Part shown: positions 1-5,787 of the stretch, in pieces
Position numbering within the stretch: position 1 is the stretch's first letter
Layout of the letters: every line of letters starts with the position of its first letter
NCBI GenBank assembly: GCA_947460065.1
Contig: CANHGF010000093.1
Location: forward strand, 1 to 8,172
Direction of reading: 5' to 3'
From: Comamonadaceae bacterium
GTDB lineage: Bacteria > Pseudomonadota > Gammaproteobacteria > Burkholderiales > Burkholderiaceae_C
Length of the DNA: 8,172 nucleotides
The notes under the pieces: generated by a model
Databases searched by the model: none
What the model was told of the DNA's origin: nothing
Seen by the model: the letters and a program-made list of their open reading frames with translations, nothing else
Translations under genes and position numbers: made by a program

Positions 1-2
1 TG

Positions 3-920
3 AGCGCTCGTCAGCTCGTCAGTGGCGTCACAGTGCCTGCAAACATCAGCCTAAATGGTGCAGCCAATGATTTCGGCGGCTTGGTCAATGTACTGAGCTC
101 TGATGCAGTCACACTGAGGGACGCCAATAGTCTGAGCCTTGGGGCTGTCACGGCCACCGGTGATCTAAGGCTGGCCAGCACCGGTACCCTTAATTTGGGA
201 TCCGCTACTGTTGGCGGCGCGCTATATGCCAACAGCAATGGGGGCAATATCGTGCAGGATGGTTCCTTGCAGGTCGCCGGTCCGGCTAATTTTGACGCCG
301 GTGCCGGCTCGGTCTCGCTGACCAACCCGTCCAACCAATTTGCTGCGGGCACCACGGTTTTGGCCAGCCAGTATGTCCTGACCGGCGATGGGCGTCGCAT
401 TGCCAACGAACTGGCAGCCCAAGCCCAGACCTCTGTGCCGGTGGTGCCATCGCCCATCATCGCTCTTGCCAACGCTTCGGCGCCGCCGCCGCTGGTGCTC
501 AGCGCCCAGGCAACGGGTTCTTCCGCGGCCGGCTCTTCCGCGTCCAGCTCCTCATCGGACTCAGCCGGTGGGGCGGGGACCGGCGGCAGCACTGCGGGGG
601 TGATGATTGATGTTCGCTCCACGTCCTCTGCGGCCAGTTCCTTGATGGCTGCGGTTTCCCTGCCCAAGGGCACAGCGGTGACCGGGGCCGGCTTCAGTTT
701 TGAACTGCCGGATACCGTCAAAGCCACGGTGCAGCAAAGCAACCAGCAGGCGCAGGCCAGTCTGCCCGACGGGGCTGCGCTGCCGGGCTGGTTGAAGTTT
801 GACGCTCAGAGTCTGCGGTTCGAGGCCTCTGCGGTGCCCGACGGGGCCTTCCCGATGCAGGTGGTGATGACGGTGGGACAGCAAAGGGTGGTGGTGGTTA
901 TCTCTGAGCGGGCGGATTAA
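3..920 (+). CDS. C-terminal part of a large filamentous-haemagglutinin-like beta-strand-repeat surface protein (5' truncated)
   Basis: The reading frame is open to the left edge of the window, so only the C-terminal ~305 residues are present; the in-frame GTG at 33 is probably internal. The first ~110 residues are short alternating beta-strand units rich in Gly, Ala, Ser, Asn and Leu (SLGAVTATGDLRLAST, TLNLGSATVGGALY, GNIVQDGSLQVAGPANFDAG). This pattern is typical of the beta-helical passenger of two-partner-secretion adhesins. A low-complexity Ser/Gly/Ala linker follows at about nt 501-602. The last ~105 residues look like a terminal Ig-like (He_PIG-type) domain with a PGWLKFD motif, ending in a hydrophobic strand (VVVVISER). 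Such proteins are usually exported by a TpsB/FhaC-type porin and act in adhesion, but no transporter gene is visible here. The first few hundred bases look less GC-rich than the catabolic genes (32 of 60 in one counted line, 61-120). Family assignment is fairly sure; the specific role is unknown. Confidence 0.75.
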   Translation, partial: SARQLVSGVTVPANISLNGAANDFGGLVNVLSSDAVTLRDANSLSLGAVTATGDLRLASTGTLNLGSATVGGALYANSNGGNIVQDGSLQVAGPANFDAGAGSVSLTNPSNQFAAGTTVLASQYVLTGDGRRIANELAAQAQTSVPVVPSPIIALANASAPPPLVLSAQATGSSAAGSSASSSSSDSAGGAGTGGSTAGVMIDVRSTSSAASSLMAAVSLPKGTAVTGAGFSFELPDTVKATVQQSNQQAQASLPDGAALPGWLKFDAQSLRFEASAVPDGAFPMQVVMTVGQQRVVVVISERAD

Positions 921-1019
921 ACCCGGGCATAGTGCTTCAGCGCTTGAGCCGTTGGCCACCACCGTAGCCCCCGACGATGCGGTTCGCACCGTTCGCAGGT
1001 GGGCCATGCCTTGTCGGCG

Positions 1020-1041
1020 CGGTGGCTGAGCTAAGCCACCG
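1020..1041. terminator. GC-rich hairpin in the convergent intergenic gap
   Basis: The gap between the plus-strand adhesin end and the minus-strand marR end (921-1053, 133 bases) contains an 8-bp perfect stem (CGGTGGCT / AGCCACCG) with a 6-base loop GAGCTA. It lies between two convergent stop codons, where a bidirectional terminator would be expected. Neither strand has a T-run after the stem, so it does not fit the classical intrinsic terminator. It could instead be a chance palindrome or act only as an RNA 3'-end stabiliser. Nothing else was recognised in this gap. Confidence 0.3.
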
Positions 1042-1053
1042 GCTTCGCAGGTC

Positions 1054-1539
1054 TCAGCGCCCGTGGATCTTGCCCAGCAGCGCCAGCAGTTGCGCGATCT
1101 CTGCTTCAGAGAGCGCGGCCGTGGCTTGGCGGTCGGCGCGCTCGGCCGCCTCACGGGCCCTGCGCAGCAGGGAGCGCCCTGGCGCCCTCAGGTGCAGACC
1201 CAGCGCGCGGCCATCGCACGGGTGGGGCTGGCGCTCAATCAGGTCGCGGTCCTGCAGCTGTTTGACCAGACCCACCAGATTGGACGAAGGCATGTCGAGC
1301 ATCGCGCACAGCTGGGTGGAGGTGATACCGGGGTTGGCGCCGATGAGCGTGAGCAGCGTAAAGGGCACCGGCCTGAGGTCTACGGTACTCATGTGCTGCT
1401 TAAAGTGTTCCTGCAGCACCAGCCAGGCGCGGCGGGTGGCGTAGCCGACCAGTCCTTGCAGGGCAGAGCTGTCGATGTCCTGGCCGGGGTTGGAGGGGGC
1501 GGGCGAAGGGCGCTTCATGTGGGGGCCAGCGCAGGGCAT
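1054..1539 (-). CDS. MarR-family winged-helix transcriptional regulator, probable repressor of the hydroxycinnamate genes
   Basis: This is a 161-residue protein of usual MarR length. Numbering from the second Met (start at 1518), the helix-turn-helix region runs about 65-95 (TSTQLCAMLDMPSSNLVGLV followed by KQLQDRDLIER). The wing has the family signature HPCDGRALGLHL at 99-110, with Asp102 and Arg104 matching the DxRxxxxxLT wing motif. A Glu/Ala-rich dimerisation helix closes the protein. It is the last gene of the crotonase-ligase unit: the ligase stop TAA is immediately followed by this ATG with no gap, suggesting termination-reinitiation. Neither start (1539 or 1518) has a clear Shine-Dalgarno. 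MarR proteins such as CouR and FerC control hydroxycinnamate pathways and release DNA on binding the hydroxycinnamoyl-CoA, so the same role is inferred here. The candidate operator is the inverted repeat at 4279-4296. The family is certain; the ligand is inference from neighbours. Confidence 0.88.
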   Translation of the reverse strand: MPCAGPHMKRPSPAPSNPGQDIDSSALQGLVGYATRRAWLVLQEHFKQHMSTVDLRPVPFTLLTLIGANPGITSTQLCAMLDMPSSNLVGLVKQLQDRDLIERQPHPCDGRALGLHLRAPGRSLLRRAREAAERADRQATAALSEAEIAQLLALLGKIHGR

Positions 1540-3423
1540 TTAGGGGGATGCGGCCTTGCCCATTGCGCCCGGTCGGGGCGTGGCGATGTGGGCTGCGCTG
1601 CCGTCGTGCAGCGCCTCGACCAGGGCCGCCCGGTGCTTGAGCACTGCGCGCTGGTTGATCGAGCCCTTGTCGGTGACTTCGCCCAGATCCAGCGAGGGCG
1701 GCTCGGTGACGATCAGTGCGCGCGCCAGCCGATTCGCGCTGCCCGTGGACTGCTGCGCCAGGCCATCGAGCAATTGCTGCAACCAAGCTTTCACGGCAGG
1801 GTGGGCGACCACCTCGGCCCAGGGCCTTGCCGCAGGCAGGGCCGCCAGCTTGCGCAGGTCGGGTGTGGGCATCAGCAGGGCGCCCACTTCGTGCAGGTTC
1901 AGGCCGGTGATGACCGCGTCCTGCACATAGGGCGCGCCGGCGGCGATGATGCGCGCCCGCAGCGGGCCGACGCTGACAAAGGTGCCAGTGGCCAGCTTGA
2001 AGTCTTCGGCGATGCGCCCGTCAAACTTCAGGCCCAGGTGGATGTTGTCCGGGTCTATCCAGGCCACCGCATCGCCGGTGCAGAAATAACCTTCTTCGTC
2101 AAAGGCCTCAGCCGTTGCCTCAGGGTTGCGCCAGTAGCCTGGCGTGATGTTGGGGCCGCGGTAACGTATCTCGACCTTGTCGCCCATGGGCGCGAGTTTG
2201 AGCTCCAGCCCTGCTGCGGGAAGACCGATATGGCCAGCCAGTGAATGGGGGTTGGTGACGAACAGCGCAAAGGGCGAGGACTCGGTCATGCCCAGGCCGG
2301 CGGTCATGACCACCCGCTCGCCGTACTCGCTTTCGGCATGGGCGTAGAGCGCGTCTTGGATGGGCTGCGACAGCGCCGCGCCGGCGTAGAGCTGCTGGCG
2401 CAGCCGCGAGAAAAAATTGCGCCGCAGCTGCGCGTCGGTGTCCATGGCGCGCGCAATGGCTTCGTAGCCCACAGGCACATTGAAGTACCAGGTGGGAGCC
2501 ACTTCGCGCAGGTTGCGCAGGGTCTGCCCGATCAGGTCGGCCGTCGGCTTGCCCTCATCAATGTAGAGCGAGCCACCGTGATAGACCGCCATGAAAAAAT
2601 CACTGTTGCCGCCCGCAGTGTGGTTCCACGGTAGCCAGTCGACCAGCACCATGGGCTCATCGCACAGTGAAGGGCTGGACTGCACCATCTGCTGCTGGTT
2701 GGAGCAGATCATGCGCTGGGTGTTGATCACCGCCTTGGGCAATTTGGTCGAGCCGCTGGTGAACAGGAACTTGACCACCGTCTCCGGCCCGGTGGCGCGC
2801 ATGGCGGCATCGACCGCCGCGGTCGCTGCAGTGCCGAGCAGCTCGGAAAAAGGCGTGATGCTGCGGCCGCTGGCGCTGCTACCGTCGACATTGGCCAGCA
2901 CTACTTCGACCTCGGGTGGCAGCACTGCGTCGATGGACGGGCTATATTGCGGCCAGCTGGGCGCAAACACCAGGCCCGGCGTGAGGGTCTGCATCACATG
3001 GCGCAGCTTGTCGTAGTCCTTGCTCACCAGGCTGTAGGCCGGCGAGACTGCACAAAAAGCCACGCCTGCATACATGGCGCCCAGCGCGAGCAGGGCATGG
3101 TCCAGGCTGTTGGGGCCGAGGATGACCAAGGGCCGGTCGATCGACAAGCCGCGATCGAGCAGCGCCTGCCCGATGCGACGCGCGCCGTCCAGGGCCTGCG
3201 CAAAACTCAGGTGCCGCCACTGATCGCCCAAGGCCGGGTCGCGCTGGGCGAACAGCGTCGCGTCCGGCCTTTGCTGGGCCCAGTGCACCAGGCGGTCGCT
3301 CATGCGCTCTAGGTAGGGCTCGAGCGCCTGCTCGCAGCGTAGGTAGTGCTTGCCGCCCGCCTCGTGCAGCACTGCACGGGTGACGCCGAAGGTGAAGTCG
3401 CGATAGACCGGGCTTGTCGTCAT
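1540..3423 (-). CDS. fcs: Feruloyl-CoA synthase-like AMP-forming acyl-CoA ligase
   Basis: This 627-residue member of the ANL (acyl-CoA synthetase) superfamily is close to the usual length of bacterial feruloyl-CoA synthases. It would activate ferulate, p-coumarate or a related aromatic acid with ATP and CoA in the cytoplasm. Visible motifs, in order: the nucleotide-binding loop TSGSTKLPK at 222-230, GLGMTESSP at 376-384, YFCTGD at 446-451, the hinge block FDGRIAEDFKLATG at 467-480, and GEVTDKGSINQRAVL near 581-595 with Lys586 as the likely catalytic lysine. The FDGRIAEDFKL and VTDKGSINQRA blocks resemble Fcs enzymes more than the 4CL type. The frame stays open upstream into the crotonase gene, but the start at 3423 (MTTSPVYRDF) gives the family length and lies 11 bases after the crotonase stop. 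No good Shine-Dalgarno is seen, so translational coupling is likely. Substrate choice is inferred; other aryl acids are possible. Confidence 0.85.
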   Translation of the reverse strand: MTTSPVYRDFTFGVTRAVLHEAGGKHYLRCEQALEPYLERMSDRLVHWAQQRPDATLFAQRDPALGDQWRHLSFAQALDGARRIGQALLDRGLSIDRPLVILGPNSLDHALLALGAMYAGVAFCAVSPAYSLVSKDYDKLRHVMQTLTPGLVFAPSWPQYSPSIDAVLPPEVEVVLANVDGSSASGRSITPFSELLGTAATAAVDAAMRATGPETVVKFLFTSGSTKLPKAVINTQRMICSNQQQMVQSSPSLCDEPMVLVDWLPWNHTAGGNSDFFMAVYHGGSLYIDEGKPTADLIGQTLRNLREVAPTWYFNVPVGYEAIARAMDTDAQLRRNFFSRLRQQLYAGAALSQPIQDALYAHAESEYGERVVMTAGLGMTESSPFALFVTNPHSLAGHIGLPAAGLELKLAPMGDKVEIRYRGPNITPGYWRNPEATAEAFDEEGYFCTGDAVAWIDPDNIHLGLKFDGRIAEDFKLATGTFVSVGPLRARIIAAGAPYVQDAVITGLNLHEVGALLMPTPDLRKLAALPAARPWAEVVAHPAVKAWLQQLLDGLAQQSTGSANRLARALIVTEPPSLDLGEVTDKGSINQRAVLKHRAALVEALHDGSAAHIATPRPGAMGKAASP

Positions 3424-3434
3424 GGGCGGGCTGA

Positions 3435-4238
3435 TCAGGCGCGAACCTTGGGGCCGGTGCCGTCGAGGAAGGCTTTGACCCTGGCCTTGGCCTCGGGGGC
3501 CGATTGCGCGATGGCCGCCAGCATGGACTCGGTCAGAAAGCCGTGGTCGGCCGGTTGCTCTGCGATGCGTGGCAGGCCTTGGATCAGGGCATAGTTGGTC
3601 ATTGGGGCGTTGGTGGCTACCCGCTCGGCCAGTGCAATCGCCTTGGTCAGGGCTTCGCCGGCCGGCACATGGTATTGCGCCAGACCCAGTGCCGCCCCTT
3701 CGGCCGCCTTGTAGACGCGGCCCGTGAGCATCATGTCGAGCACCCGGTGCGCACCGATCAACTTGGAGATGCGCACCGAGCCGCCGCCGCCGACGAAGAT
3801 GCCGCGCGAGCCTTCGGGCAGCGCAAAAAACGCGCTGTCGTCGGCCACCCGGATGTGACAGGCCGTGGCCAGTTCCAGCCCGCCGCCCACCACCGCGCCG
3901 TGCAGCGCCGCGATCACCGGCCTGCGGCCTTGCTCGAGCTCGCGCAGGATGTAGTACCAAGAGCGTGAGTGGTGCAAGCCCTCCACCGCGTCTCGCTCCT
4001 TGAGCTCGCTCAGGTCCAGCCCGGCGCAAAAATGCTCGCCTTCACCGGCCAGCACCACCGCGCGTGTGCTTTCGGGCAACTCGGCCAGGTGCTGGCCCAG
4101 CGCAGCCATGAGGCCGTCGCTGATGGCATTGCGCTTTTGCGGGCGGCTCAGCCGGATGATGGAAATCGAGCTGCGGTGCTCGACCTGAATTTGATCCAGG
4201 CTGGGCGCTATGCCCGCAGACCCTTGTATATTGTTCAT
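3435..4238 (-). CDS. Enoyl-CoA hydratase/isomerase (crotonase) family protein, probable hydroxycinnamoyl-CoA hydratase
   Basis: This 267-residue single-domain crotonase has family features throughout. RPQKRNAIS (32-40) is the N-terminal CoA-site signature, and FCAGLDLSEL (70-79) forms the first oxyanion-hole loop. GAVVGGGLELA (114-124) carries the second oxyanion glycine (about Gly119) and Glu122. LPEGSRGIF (140-148) carries Glu142. Glu122 and Glu142 match the two catalytic glutamates (144 and 164) of rat mitochondrial enoyl-CoA hydratase. Hydroxycinnamoyl-CoA hydratase-lyase (Ech/HCHL) has Ser in place of the first one, so this protein looks like a true hydratase. The start at 4238 is supported by AGGA five bases upstream. 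It is the first gene of the minus-strand unit, directly before the ligase. It probably adds water across the side-chain double bond of feruloyl- or coumaroyl-CoA. A lyase activity cannot be excluded from sequence alone. Confidence 0.85.
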   Translation of the reverse strand: MNNIQGSAGIAPSLDQIQVEHRSSISIIRLSRPQKRNAISDGLMAALGQHLAELPESTRAVVLAGEGEHFCAGLDLSELKERDAVEGLHHSRSWYYILRELEQGRRPVIAALHGAVVGGGLELATACHIRVADDSAFFALPEGSRGIFVGGGGSVRISKLIGAHRVLDMMLTGRVYKAAEGAALGLAQYHVPAGEALTKAIALAERVATNAPMTNYALIQGLPRIAEQPADHGFLTESMLAAIAQSAPEAKARVKAFLDGTGPKVRA

Positions 4239-4257
4239 GGAGATCCTGCTAGAAAGC

Positions 4258-4263
4258 TATAAT
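4258..4263 (+). promoter_or_regulatory. Candidate -10 box (TATAAT) for the amidohydrolase gene
   Basis: A perfect TATAAT lies in the divergent region, 64 bases before the amidohydrolase start at 4328, placing transcription start near 4270. The -35 match is poor: TTCATG at 4234-4239, 18 bases upstream, has 3 of 6 consensus bases and overlaps the crotonase start. The inverted repeat at 4279-4296 falls just downstream of the expected start point, a position suited to repression. No convincing promoter could be picked for the opposite strand; TATGAA and TATAGC are weak -10 candidates without good -35 partners. Confidence 0.4.
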
Positions 4264-4278
4264 TCATAGGTAGTTTAG

Positions 4279-4296
4279 GAAGACTGCCCTGTCTTC
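4279..4296. promoter_or_regulatory. Inverted repeat in the divergent promoter region, candidate MarR operator
   Basis: GAAGAC and GTCTTC form a perfect 6-bp inverted repeat separated by 6 bases, with one further symmetric G/C pair inside the spacer. The 18-bp dyad lies in the only divergent intergenic region between the crotonase and amidohydrolase genes. MarR dimers bind dyads of about this size, and the regulator gene closes the adjacent operon, so it is a natural operator candidate for both directions. A second overlapping repeat, CCCTG (4287-4291) and CAGGG (4301-4305), could instead form a hairpin in the plus-strand leader RNA. Binding is not shown by sequence. Confidence 0.45.
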
Positions 4297-4316
4297 GAAT
4301 CAGGGTAAACCCCAGC

Positions 4317-4320
4317 GAGG
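4317..4320 (+). promoter_or_regulatory. Ribosome binding site (GAGG) that decides the amidohydrolase start
   Basis: GAGG lies 7 bases before the ATG at 4328 and only 1 base before the upstream in-frame ATG at 4322. Normal Shine-Dalgarno spacing therefore favours 4328 as the start, which removes two residues (Met-His) from the longer reading. Confidence 0.6.
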
Positions 4321-4327
4321 TATGCAC

Positions 4328-5191
4328 ATGGACCATCGAAATCTGATCGCCATCGACATTCACACCCATGCCGAAGTCAGTTGCTGGAACCCCTTCGACA
4401 ACTACGGCGAGGAATACGACCGCGCCGCCGACAAATACTTCAAGAATTCACGGCGCCCGACGATTGCCGAGACGGTGGCCTATTACCGCGAACGCAAGAT
4501 CGGTCTGGTGATGTTCACCGTCGACAGCGAGTCCAAGCTGGGCCGCCGGCGCATCCCCAATGAAGAGATTGCGCAGGCCGCGCGCGAGAACAGCGACATG
4601 ATGATCGCCTTTGCCAGCATCGACCCGCACAAGGGCAAGATGGGTGCGCGCGAGGCCGAGCGGCTGATCAAGGAAGAGGGCGTGCGCGGCTTCAAATTCC
4701 ATCCGACGGTGCAGGGCTACCACCCCTATGACAAGATGGCCTGGCCGATCTACGAGGTGATCGCCGCGCACAAGCTGCCGGCGATTTTTCATACCGGACA
4801 CAGCGGCATCGGTTCGGGCATGCGCTGCGGCGGCGGGCTGCGGCTGGAGTATTCCAACCCCATGCACCTGGACGACGTGGCCATTGACTTCCCCGACATG
4901 CAGATCGTCATGGCCCACCCGAGCTTTCCCTGGCAGGACGAGGCCCTGTCCGTGGCCACCCACAAGCCCAACGTCTGGATCGATCTCTCAGGCTGGAGCC
5001 CCAAGTACTTTCCCAAGCAGTTGGTGCAATACGCCAACACCCTGCTCAAAGACCGCGTGCTCTTTGGCAGCGACTACCCGCTCATCACCCCCGAGCGCTG
5101 GATGAAAGACTTTGAAGAGGCCGGTTTCAAGCCCGAAGTGATGCCCGGCATCCTCAAGGACAACGCGGTACGCCTGCTCGGGCTGAGCTGA
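4328..5191 (+). CDS. Metal-dependent amidohydrolase (amidohydrolase-2/ACMSD-like), candidate beta-ketoacyl-CoA C-C hydrolase
   Basis: This is a 287-residue TIM-barrel amidohydrolase. From the 4328 start, the metal ligands are IDIHTH (His12, His14), FHTGH (His155) and FGSDYP (Asp249). His197 in MAHPSF matches the conserved catalytic histidine of the ACMSD family. There is no signal peptide, so it is cytoplasmic. The family includes decarboxylases of aromatic acids and 2-amino-3-carboxymuconate semialdehyde, and hydrolases. In the Rhodococcus cou pathway a protein of this superfamily (CouO) is assigned hydrolytic cleavage of 4-hydroxyphenyl-beta-ketoacyl-CoA. The position here, divergent from a feruloyl-CoA-synthase-like gene and a crotonase across a shared control region, makes the same step a reasonable guess. 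A decarboxylase acting on a downstream aromatic acid is the main alternative. The fold and metal site are sure; the reaction is inferred from context. Confidence 0.85.
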   Translation: MDHRNLIAIDIHTHAEVSCWNPFDNYGEEYDRAADKYFKNSRRPTIAETVAYYRERKIGLVMFTVDSESKLGRRRIPNEEIAQAARENSDMMIAFASIDPHKGKMGAREAERLIKEEGVRGFKFHPTVQGYHPYDKMAWPIYEVIAAHKLPAIFHTGHSGIGSGMRCGGGLRLEYSNPMHLDDVAIDFPDMQIVMAHPSFPWQDEALSVATHKPNVWIDLSGWSPKYFPKQLVQYANTLLKDRVLFGSDYPLITPERWMKDFEEAGFKPEVMPGILKDNAVRLLGLS

Positions 5192-5198
5192 GCCTGGG

Positions 5199-5234
5199 GC
5201 CCTCACCCTAACCCTCTCCCTTCAGGCAGAGGGG
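5199..5234. repeat. REP-like palindromic element (CCCTCACCCTAACCCTCTCCC type)
   Basis: Just after the amidohydrolase stop is a sequence like the widespread intergenic repeat built on CCCTCACCC-TAACCCTCTCCC followed by its complement. Here CCCTCT (5212-5217) pairs with AGAGGG (5228-5233) across a 10-base loop. Such elements occur in many proteobacterial genomes, usually just after genes, and may protect mRNA 3' ends or end transcription. Only one copy is in this window, so repetition is inferred from memory of the motif. Confidence 0.5.
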
Positions 5235-5301
5235 ATAAAACCGGGGCGGTCTTCGGCCCTTTGAACCTTGGCAGCTTTCGTTCCTGTAAAAGTCCGATGG
5301 A

Positions 5302-5326
5302 GTGGGAGCGCCGCCTCGGCGCGATG
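5302..5326. repeat. Second REP-like hairpin (GTGGGAGCG...CGCGATGC type)
   Basis: GTGGGA is followed by a 6-bp perfect stem GCGCCG (5308-5313) / CGGCGC (5317-5322) with a 3-base loop CCT, then GATGC. A short GTGG-type head followed by a GC-rich palindrome is the layout of REP sequences mobilised by RAYT transposases, best known from Pseudomonas and Stenotrophomonas. It lies between the convergent ends of the amidohydrolase and helix-hairpin-helix genes and may also serve as a transcription barrier. The rest of the 5192-5347 spacer holds nothing else I could recognise. Confidence 0.45.
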
Positions 5327-5347
5327 CTTCCTCCCGCAGGCCCGCTC

Positions 5348-5656
5348 TCAAGGCCCCTTCTTCGGTGTCAGCTCATAGGGCTGACCGTCCACGTTCAAGC
5401 CGTTGCCAGACAGCTTGACCGCAGCCTTGGGGCCCAAGCCTTTGACGCGGGCGATCAGGTCTTGCCAGTTCTTGAACAGGGCTTTGTCCCGCTCGGCCAG
5501 GATCAGGCGGGTGGTGGCCGGGCCCAGGCCGAGTACGCCGTCGAGCTGGGCTTCGGTGGCCCTGTTCACATCGACCGCTTCGGCGATCGCCACTGGTGGC
5601 GCCATCAAGGCCAGCGCGCACAAGGCAGCGGCCCTCCAAGGAAAAGAAAGAGGCAT
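5348..5656 (-). CDS. Secreted helix-hairpin-helix (ComEA-like) protein
   Basis: This is a small 102-residue protein. Residues 1-25 form a signal peptide with a hydrophobic core (AALCALALMAPPVAIA) and a probable cleavage site after AIA, so it is predicted periplasmic. The mature part has DVNRATEAQLDGVLGLGP, the usual opening of ComEA helix-hairpin-helix domains, with hairpins GLGP at 43-46 and GLGP at 73-76. ComEA proteins bind incoming double-stranded DNA during natural transformation. Short single-domain versions like this are common in Burkholderiales, often next to rfaD, and are not always shown to act in competence. It lies 131 bases downstream of rfaD on the same strand. No clear Shine-Dalgarno precedes the ATG at 5656. 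The family call is strong; the competence role is uncertain. Confidence 0.85.
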   Translation of the reverse strand: MPLSFPWRAAALCALALMAPPVAIAEAVDVNRATEAQLDGVLGLGPATTRLILAERDKALFKNWQDLIARVKGLGPKAAVKLSGNGLNVDGQPYELTPKKGP

Positions 5657-5724
5657 ATCGGTACCCAGAGCCTGTTTGTTGGCCCACCAATGTGCCGCAG
5701 GCTGTGCTGAGGATCAAGCGCTCT

Positions 5725-5743
5725 GACACTTGATCACAGTGTC
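5725..5743. promoter_or_regulatory. Dyad symmetry between rfaD and the helix-hairpin-helix gene
   Basis: GACACT and AGTGTC are perfect inverted repeats around TGATCAC. In transcription order the dyad follows rfaD by about 45 bases and precedes the helix-hairpin-helix gene. There is no T-run on the minus strand, so a classical terminator is unlikely. It overlaps a weak minus-strand promoter candidate (TTGAGC at 5761-5756, 17-base spacer, TGTGAT at 5738-5733), so it could be a regulator site. Evidence is only the symmetry. Confidence 0.25.
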
Positions 5744-5787
5744 GCGGTCAGCTGCGCTCAAGCAGCGGCAAGCCCACCTGAAAAACT

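Noticed and set aside
11..742. Long minus-strand open frame (243 codons) opposite the adhesin gene
   Set aside because: Its Pro/Ala/Ser-rich translation has no recognisable motif and mirrors the plus-strand beta-repeat gene, which has a clear family pattern. It is an antisense shadow.
1063..2244. 393-codon plus-strand open frame opposite marR and the ligase
   Set aside because: Its composition (Gly/Arg/Gln/His-rich) is typical of the reverse complement of a high-GC gene, and no domain is recognisable. The minus-strand genes explain the region fully.
3424..4029. In-frame N-terminal extension of the ligase by 202 codons
   Set aside because: The extension is Arg/Gly-rich, has no ANL-family similarity and lies inside the crotonase gene. 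The start at 3423 gives the normal family length.
4291..4297. GTCTTCG half-site shared with the spacer near 5251-5257
   Set aside because: A 7-base match without the opposite half-site is expected by chance and does not support a second operator.
5244..5264. Possible minus-strand intrinsic terminator (GGGC / GCCC stem then TTTT)
   Set aside because: The stem is only 4 bp and the T-run is short and offset by CGG. It lies more than 80 bases beyond the helix-hairpin-helix stop, so it is too weak to call.
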